Positions 58,049 to 64,000 of a stretch of DNA of 64,000 bases are shown in pieces. Where the stretch lies: NCBI GenBank assembly GCA_026545765.1, contig CM048843.1, positions 18,443,200-18,507,199 on the forward strand. Reading direction: 5' to 3'. A program made the translations under genes and the position numbers. This DNA is from Plantago major (taxonomy: Eukaryota; Streptophyta; Magnoliopsida; Lamiales; Plantaginaceae). The notes beneath the pieces were generated by a model, which was not told where the DNA came from, ran no database searches, and saw only the letters and a list, made by a program, of their open reading frames with translations. Numbering within the stretch: position 1 is the stretch's first letter; each line of letters begins with the position of its first letter.

Positions 58049-59410
58049 GCTGATTTAGAAACACAACAACAAGAGGAAGCTGCAAAGCTTACCTCAGAAT
58101 CTGAGAAGGAGGCTTCCATAGCCGCACCACTTAAGGAACAGGAGCCTGTCTCACAGGTAGAAAATAGTTCCTTAAGATATAACTCAGATATGTGCTTTAT
58201 ACACTTGACTAATAGGTGTTTTTTCTAATAGGCTCCAACTGAGAAGAAAAATGAAGAAACTGAAAAGTCTATCTCTTCAGAGAGGAATCCAGAGACTTCC
58301 AAGGTATCTGAAGAACGAGTATCTGAACCTTCTGTAGAGAAGGTATTTCATTCAGATATCTATATTCTTCAAAGAACAAATCTCTGATCATTTTTCTCAA
58401 ACTAACACATTCTACTTAACAAGTTAAAAAAGAAGTAGAAGTTGTTGAGGAGTTGCCCACTCAATCATCACAACATATGGAAATTGATGAGGCATCAAGG
58501 CCTTCATCACAAGAAAAGATTCCAGAGACTGCACAAGTCTCTGAGAGACAAGTATCTGAGCTTCCAATGGAGGTAATTGACCTCTTAGATATCTGATTTG
58601 TCAATAAATTTTTTTCTTAATAAAATTTCCTAAGTGTTATGTTTCTAATCTCAGGTTCAAGTAGAAAGAAAGGTTGATGAGGACCAGACTTCCAAGTCCC
58701 CACCTCACAACAAGATATCTGAGGAACCCCCTACCTCAGTAGTACAAGTCTTTGAGCCTGATGCATTCATTCAGGTAACTCAGAAACCTAACTACACAAA
58801 TACTCAGATATCTACACAAATTTTGAATCTAACTTAAAACTCTTTCTTTCAGGCTCAAACAAGTGTGCCAAAGGTTTCTGCATTCTCAACAGTAGACCTG
58901 CTTACATTCTTCAAGAACCACACACTCCAGAAACATCTCAAGTGTTTCAGAAAGTGGCAAAAGCTCAGAAGCTCAGATCTGACTGAATTAACAAAGGTGA
59001 CTGATCACCAATTGAGAAGAGTCAGAGCTTTTGACTTGGAGAATTGTGTCCATGCTATGTTCCCAACAGAGCAGTACTCTTTTGCTACTCTGATGCATAA
59101 GGACTTCATCAAAGAAGCTGCACACAAGCTCATAGAAGCTTTTGAGAAGGCAGATGGTCAGCCCAGAATGCAGATGGCATTCAATCCTACTTTACCCCAG
59201 ACCTTACAATGCATACCCTCTGAACAAGAGGAGGTAAATGGGCAAATGATCACTATTCTAGAAGTGATCAATCTGGTCTCTGAAGATGAAGAAGAGAAGG
59301 AGACTGATGAGAATGACTATGAAGATTCTCCTTCTGACCATCACAAGGATGAGGATGATAAGAAGGATGAGGATGATGCCCCTGCACCAGGGACAGGAGG
59401 GATTACATAG
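58049..59410 (+). CDS. ORF3 modular exons (four small exons plus a long one), damaged
   Basis: Exons 58049-58156 (36 codons), 58232-58342 (37), 58423-58572 (50), 58655-58774 (40), then a long exon from 58853. Introns are 75-82 nt, begin GTA(A/G/T) and end in AG after a T-rich stretch. All exon lengths are multiples of three and all junctions are phase 0. The second acceptor has lost one G (AACAAG/TTAAAAAAG). The small exons are related to each other (V-x-VE repeats, P-E-T-x-x-VSE, SSQ, KVSEERVSE). The long exon has a globular part (FSTVDLLTFFKNHTLQKHL, VRAFDLENCVHAMFP, FIKEAAHKLIEAFEK) and an acidic tail ending in a TAG at 59408-59410. Function unknown. Confidence 0.6.
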
Positions 59411-60990
59411 AGGAAGAATGCCTCAGCTGCTGAAAAGCACACTGAGAGGACATCACAACAATCCCCTCCTCCATCTCCTCAGAAATCTACCCATCCATCT
59501 TCCCAACAACAAAAGGACACTACTGAACAAGTAATTGAGCACTCTGAGGAAACAACTCAGAAGATATTGAATACACAAACCAGAGCTGCTCAACTCAAAC
59601 AAGTGTTGGAAGAAGAACAACAGCCCCATCTTCAACTGGAAGAAGAGCTAGTTAAATCCAGAGCTAAGCTTAATAAGCTTCAAGATCAATACTTGAACGA
59701 AATGGTAGCTTACTCTGAGGTCAAAGAGCTCCAGGATGCTGTAAATGCCATTGCTAAGGAGCTAGATACTGAAGAAGTATCTGAAGAAAAGCATGATGCT
59801 AAGGCTGCATCACCATCAAACGATATACCATCTTCCTCTCTGAAAGGAAAAAGCCCATCTCTGAGATGGTTGCTGGACTAGAAAATCTTGAAAATGTCCA
59901 AGAGGATGAAGATCACTGGGCTGATAACTCAGATGATGAAGAAGAGAAGAAATTGGCAGAACACCGAAATGAGCATTTGGTGATTTCTCACTTGAAAAGG
60001 AAGCAAATTGCTCCTGAAATCTTCAACCAACTGCCAAATATCCACGACTCCAGTGAATACTTGACCAGATTTCATGTATTGTCTAAACTGCATAAGGAGT
60101 TATCTTCTCAAAATGAAGCCGCCATTACATCAGTCCCTCCAGAGATGAAGACCTTCACTGAGCTCATCACTCAGAGAACAACCAGTCTGGTCATTGCTCA
60201 GAGAGACCTAGGAATGGTAAGGGATGATGATCAATCTTTGGCTCAAAAAGCTCTTGACGCAGCGTACTATGCCACTCAGAAAGCAGAAGCCACACAAGGC
60301 CCATTGGCAGAGCTCACTGATAAGGAGAATGGACTTATCAAACAAAATCAGGAGCTCAAAGTCAGAGGGAATGGGAAGAAGGAGAAGGATATAAGAAGAA
60401 ATCTGGAGCTGGTGCTGCTCAAAGAGGAAGAGGAAACAAGAAAACTTCCCAGCCACCACTCAGAATCAATGAGCCCTCCTCGAGTCAAGCTGCTTTGCAA
60501 ATAGTAGCTACTTCGTAAACCAATCAAGGAACTTCAATGGTAACAAGGGCCATGGCAAAAAACTCCAAGGAGTACCAAGGCTCCAAGGAAAGAGAAGTAA
60601 TAGGATTGATGAGTCTTCCAAGAAGAAGATGAAGAAATCAAATCCTCAGCAATGAAGAAGGTCGAAATCAACTACCCAGAGAAATCTGGAAGATGATGAT
60701 GAAGATGAGGATGATGTTGATGAAAATCCTCTTCACAGAAAAAGGAGAAAAATTGATAGCCTAACTGAGCCCATAGCTGCAAAGCCTTTAGCAGCTAAAA
60801 CACCCTCTGGAAATACCAAGTCTATCCAGGGTGGTTCTTCAAGCAATACCCCAAAGGAAAATTCTAGACAAAGGAGGAACAGGATAAGAGCTGAAAAGAG
60901 AAAAAGTCAACTTCCACTCACGCCAGAAGAAGCCAAAATTGAGTATGTGAAGACTGACAACTCCTCTACAGTGCATAAATCAGGGTGGCT
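59411..60990 (+). pseudogene. ORF3 C-terminal coiled-coil and basic region (broken)
   Basis: The frame continues past the stop at 59410 (KNASAAEKHTERTSQQS) into a predicted coiled coil (LKQVLEEEQQPHLQLEEELV, KSRAKLNKLQDQYLNEM). After a frameshift at about 59866 it continues with acidic and helical parts (EDEDHWADNSDDEEEKK, NQLPNIHDSSEYLTRFH, ALDAAYYATQKAEATQ) to a stop at 60502-60504. A further segment at about 60660-60990 reads RNLEDDDEDEDDVDENPLH and a basic cluster (RQRRNRIRAEKRK), which could be nuclear or nucleic-acid binding. No known family recognised. Confidence 0.5.
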
Positions 60991-61590
60991 CCGGATTCTC
61001 GAACTCAAGCATTTATCGCTAAATTCAAGGTTTGTAACCAATCCATAAACAACTCATAGCATGGAGAAAAGACAAACCATTCTTGATTAACACCACATCA
61101 AAAGCTGTCGATTTTGAAGTTATCAACAGATAAAAGTATGAAGAAGGACCTCTAATGAATGTCCTTATGGAAAGCCGATGATGCACGAAATTCTAATCGA
61201 TTGGAACAGCACAAGGCCAAGACTTTGTGTGGAACCTTCACATGATGAACGATGATATAAGAAGGTTTGGTGATAGGAAATTTACATGATTGATCCATGG
61301 AACTGCTTTTGAAGATTTTGAAGACTTGAAGACTAGTTTGTTAGATGTTCACTGAGAGTTACTACTCCCTGTCCTAATTTACTATGTAATTTTTTTTTTC
61401 AGATCTTGTCGATCGCATTTATTGTTGTTTTATCTTAAAAGTTATCTCGAATTTCATTAAAGAATATATGATGCGAACTACTTCGATATCGATCTATAAA
61501 GATAACTTTTCAAGAAAGATCACACTTGTGATTCGTTGATGTTTACTTTCGCACTTAATTATGAAAGATCATAAGAAATGATTAAGTATG
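60991..61590 (+). other. 3' untranslated internal region of copia C
   Basis: No coding region. From about 61430 it aligns with the internal region next to the minus-strand LTR (63744-64000, complement), e.g. GTTGATGTTTACTTTC. The alignment jumps from internal ATTAAGT into LTR TAAGTATGATAG at about 61586, so the polypurine tract and about 110 bases of LTR were deleted across the shared bases TAAGT. From about 60998 CAG and CTG are very rare (see findings). Confidence 0.6.
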
Positions 61591-62077
61591 ATAGTTTGTA
61601 TAGGATGTATGTCTCAATGTAATTTTTTTTTCCTCTAAAGAAGACCAAGAAGAAGGCATCCAAAGAAAGTTCAACGGATTTGAAGATTTGAAGACTACAC
61701 AAGATTGTCAAGACAAGGGTTTTCTATACCTATGACGTATATCTTGAAGACACAAGCATTTTAAATGTCCGAAAAGGACGGCAAAGCTTCGAGAACTCGA
61801 TAGTATAAGATCTTCGATAATGCATAGTTCCACACTATTACAAGTATAGTACAATGCATCAATGCGCTGATAAATGTCTCAACAAAACGAGCTTCAAGAA
61901 GAAGACAAAGATTTACAAGATATATCAGATATCAATAGTTTGAATTGAAGCACACTGACAAACTACCTTACCAACACCTTAATCGATATTCACGTATATT
62001 CGAGAAATCAGGTTTATCGACAAAGTTTTAAAAGACTATTTCTCTAGTCTTTTACTTTGCCGTTATCTGGACCAACA
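61587..62077 (+). repeat. Truncated 3' LTR of copia C
   Basis: Matches 47774 onward of the 5' LTR (CTCTAAAGAAGACCAAGAAG, GAAGACACAAGCATTTT), with several internal deletions, and ends at the LTR terminus TATCTGGACCAACA. It is about 490 bp instead of 1,608. Confidence 0.82.
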
Positions 62078-62200
62078 CCATAGTTTTGACAGAAGATGAC
62101 ATATAAATTAGTTTCATATGTACTAACCCTAAACCCTAATTAAGCGATTGTCGGTTAGTACTATGGTGTTGGTCCAGATAACGGCAAAGTAAAAGACTAG
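62044..62200. repeat. 41-bp perfect inverted repeat joining two LTR ends
   Basis: Arms at 62044-62084 and 62160-62200 are exact reverse complements, separated by 75 bases. They consist of the last 34 bases of the two facing LTRs plus 7 bases outside each LTR (CCATAGT/ACTATGG). The loop contains AACCCTAAACCCTAA, two plant-telomere-like units. Confidence 0.95.
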
Positions 62201-63743
62201 GGGGGGGGTGAATAGTCTTTTTCAAATTTTTGTCGATAAACACAATTTCTCAGATATTTATGAAGATATCTGATACTTAATTTCATAGAGCAGAAGACTT
62301 TTTGTGATAAGTGCACGTGCTCAGCAAGATTTGTGTAAATACTTAGCAGAGTAAATAAAGCAAGTAATAAATTGCAGAAAGTAAATAACACAAGTCTTTA
62401 TAGTGGTATCTGAAGGTGGCGTAATCCTTCAACTAATCCACTTCGGCCTTTCTCAGACCTAGAATCCACTAAGACAGATAATTGATGTAACCTTACAAAT
62501 ATCTTCTCTCGATTCCTAATTACACTAGGTTCCCAACCAAGTGTTCCCCCTGAGTTATTCCCTGCTTTCAACCAAGTACTTCGCACTCGTAAACCTTTCG
62601 AGCTATTCCTTAGTTTCCCAAACTAAATACTTCCTATGCTCAAGAACTCGAGTTATTCCTTAGTTTCCCAAACTAAGTACTTCAGACTCTACACCGCTTA
62701 AGGTGTCAAGTTAATAGTTTGTCGTGAGCTTCTTTAATAACTTATTCTTATGCAGATAGCTCTATGAATCAAGTATACTTAATACACTTTTCAATGTATG
62801 GTATCTTGTTCTCATCGACCCAAGTCTATGATAAGTGTTCAAGAGAATGAATCTCAGATATGAAATCTTAATTCAACTCCTTCACAGATAACAATGCTTG
62901 TTAAGGATCAGGAAACTTAGAACTTTTGTGCTACTTAGAATCAAGAGCTTTGGTCGCAACAGAAAGCTTGAAGGTAAGTAGTATGCTTGAGAGTTTGAAA
63001 GTTCTGTGTATTCAGTGTAAGTTCAAGGTGTAAGTTCTGTGTGTTTTTCAAGCATTCTAAGTGTTGATATTTATAGTTGAAAATCATGCCGTTTGAATAG
63101 TATCCGTTAGGCTCAATGAAATTCAAACTATTGATATCTGTAAATAGTACTGCAGAAGACGTTTTCTTTCGTAGATTTCTTTGTTCGATGTCTCTGTCTG
63201 TGCATTTATTGCATTGTACTATTTTTGTCCAGTAGTGCCAACGGAACTATGAATGCTTTCTGAAGCATTGCACGTCCCTTTCCAGAGACCTTCACATCTC
63301 CAGATACTTGTTACAACATTGTTTCCCAGAAACATAGTTTTTATCCAAGGTATCTGAGTGTAGATATCTGTGGGCACTTTTCCTCGTTCAGAAACCTTGT
63401 GTTCTCAGATATCTTTTGCAAAACTTGTTTATTGAAAAACATTAGTTTATTCAAGATATCTGGACATAGGTATCTGATGAACTTTGTCTTCAGCAATCTT
63501 GTGCAGTCTTCAAAACTTCAAAAAATGTTGAACTCTCCTGCTGGATGCCTTCTTCTTGGTCTTCTTCAAAGATATAAAAATTACATTCAGAGACCTAACA
63601 TCCTATACAAGATTTTCTAGACTATCATACTCAGTGATTTTCCTCTTTTACAGTTTTCAAGTGAACCAAGAGTACTAACCACCTTTCTGAGCTAAGATAA
63701 GTCATTAGATTGTTGATCAAAATCTAAACAGATATTCCTAACA
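62167..63743 (-). repeat. LTR of a second Sirevirus-like element on the minus strand
   Basis: On the minus strand it starts TGTTAGGAATATCTG (63743) and ends GGACCAACA (62167), 1,577 bp, aligned over its length with 47661-49268. A polypurine tract (AAAAAGGGGGAAATT on the minus strand, about 63744-63758) lies just upstream, so this is the 3' LTR of an element whose body lies to the right. Confidence 0.9.
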
Positions 63744-64000
63744 AATTTCCCCCTTTTTGATCAGTCAACGATGACTATCTGACCTATTACTAATCTAGAT
63801 GAGGAAACAATCCACCACTTAATCAATTCATAAGATCTTTCAATTCTTTCAATTAAGTTCAGAAAGTAAACATCAACCAAATCACAAGGTGTGATATTTG
63901 CTGACAAGTTATCTTTTTATAGATTGATATCTGAGAGTAGGTTCATCAGATATGTTACAGGGAAAGTTCACAGATAACTTTAATAAAACATAACTTAGCG
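63744..64000 (-). mobile_element. 3' internal end of the second Sirevirus-like element
   Basis: Non-coding internal DNA upstream (minus strand) of the polypurine tract. It matches 61430-61590 of copia C at lower identity. The rest of the element is outside the window. Confidence 0.8.

Larger units (their letters stand above)
47661..62077 (+). mobile_element. Copia C: Sirevirus-like Ty1/copia retrotransposon with a large third ORF
   Basis: 5' LTR of 1,608 bp (TGTTAGGAAT...GACCAACA), primer site TGGTATCAAAGC close to the tRNA-iMet complement, gag with one zinc knuckle, protease, integrase, RT and RNase H in copia order, then a long extra coding region after pol. Long LTRs, a coiled-coil gag C-terminus and a post-pol ORF fit the Sirevirus (SIRE1/Maximus) lineage. 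The 3' LTR is truncated and scarred (about 61590-62077). No matching TSD: CTTAT on the left, CCATA on the right. Gag-pol is broken by stops and frameshifts. Confidence 0.9.

Noticed and set aside
59286-59534. Arg/Met-rich 82-codon frame
   Set aside because: Out-of-frame reading of the acidic GAT/GAG-rich tail of ORF3.
56124-60990. Calling ORF3 an envelope gene
   Set aside because: The position after pol invites that name, but no signal peptide, membrane helix or cleavage site is visible.
62131-62150. Telomere-like repeat AACCCTAAACCCTAA
   Set aside because: Only about two units; too short to call an interstitial telomere. Mentioned only as part of the inverted-repeat loop.

Overview
This is nuclear DNA of a flowering plant, most likely a eudicot. 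It carries a four-exon RanBP1 gene, an ATL-type RING-H2 gene, a DUF313-type B3 gene and a plant TPR gene family, with AT-rich intergenic DNA and layers of nested transposons. I cannot name the species from sequence alone.

Left part (1-8075). The tail of a MULE-associated protein (27-293) is followed by a 5'-truncated Ty1/copia element, 'copia A' (about 622-8075). Copia A was split by a CACTA (En/Spm) transposon (2822-7446, TSD AAT). Next comes the main host gene island (8923-17665): a RING-H2 gene with a shortened zinc finger; a broken TPR gene; a B3/DUF313 gene on the minus strand; a 5'-truncated TPR duplicate; and an apparently intact two-exon TPR gene on the minus strand.

Middle (17942-39004). 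A 550-bp inverted-repeat element is followed by a 7.6-kb CACTA element in reverse orientation (19258-26891, TSD TAG). A Stowaway-like MITE and a lone RNase H fragment follow. 'Copia B' is a full-length element with two LTRs (28496-38999), itself split by a third CACTA copy (31144-35407, TSD CAA). The three CACTA copies belong to one family, with subterminal arrays of the motif GCGACGGATA, and each has lost a different internal part. RanBP1 (39698-42397, minus strand) lies to the right with a second Stowaway-like MITE beside it.

Right part (42400-64000). A decayed LINE, a 155-bp hAT-type MITE with a perfect 8-bp TSD, and a broken MULE lead into a Sirevirus-like copia element, 'copia C' (47661-62077). 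It has a 1.6-kb 5' LTR, a tRNA-iMet-type primer site, degraded gag-pol, and a very long third coding region after pol (56124 to about 60990). That third region holds a run of small exons whose lengths are multiples of three, separated by 75-82 nt introns in phase 0. The 3' LTR is truncated and meets, tail to tail, the LTR of a second copy on the minus strand (62167-63743) that runs off the window.

The points most worth a second look are the spliced modular third ORF of copia C; a patchy pattern in which CAG and CTG have become CG in the 3' part of that element; an in-frame fusion between the two CACTA proteins in the copy inside copia B; and two copia elements that match closely up to the LTR boundary and then have almost unrelated LTRs.
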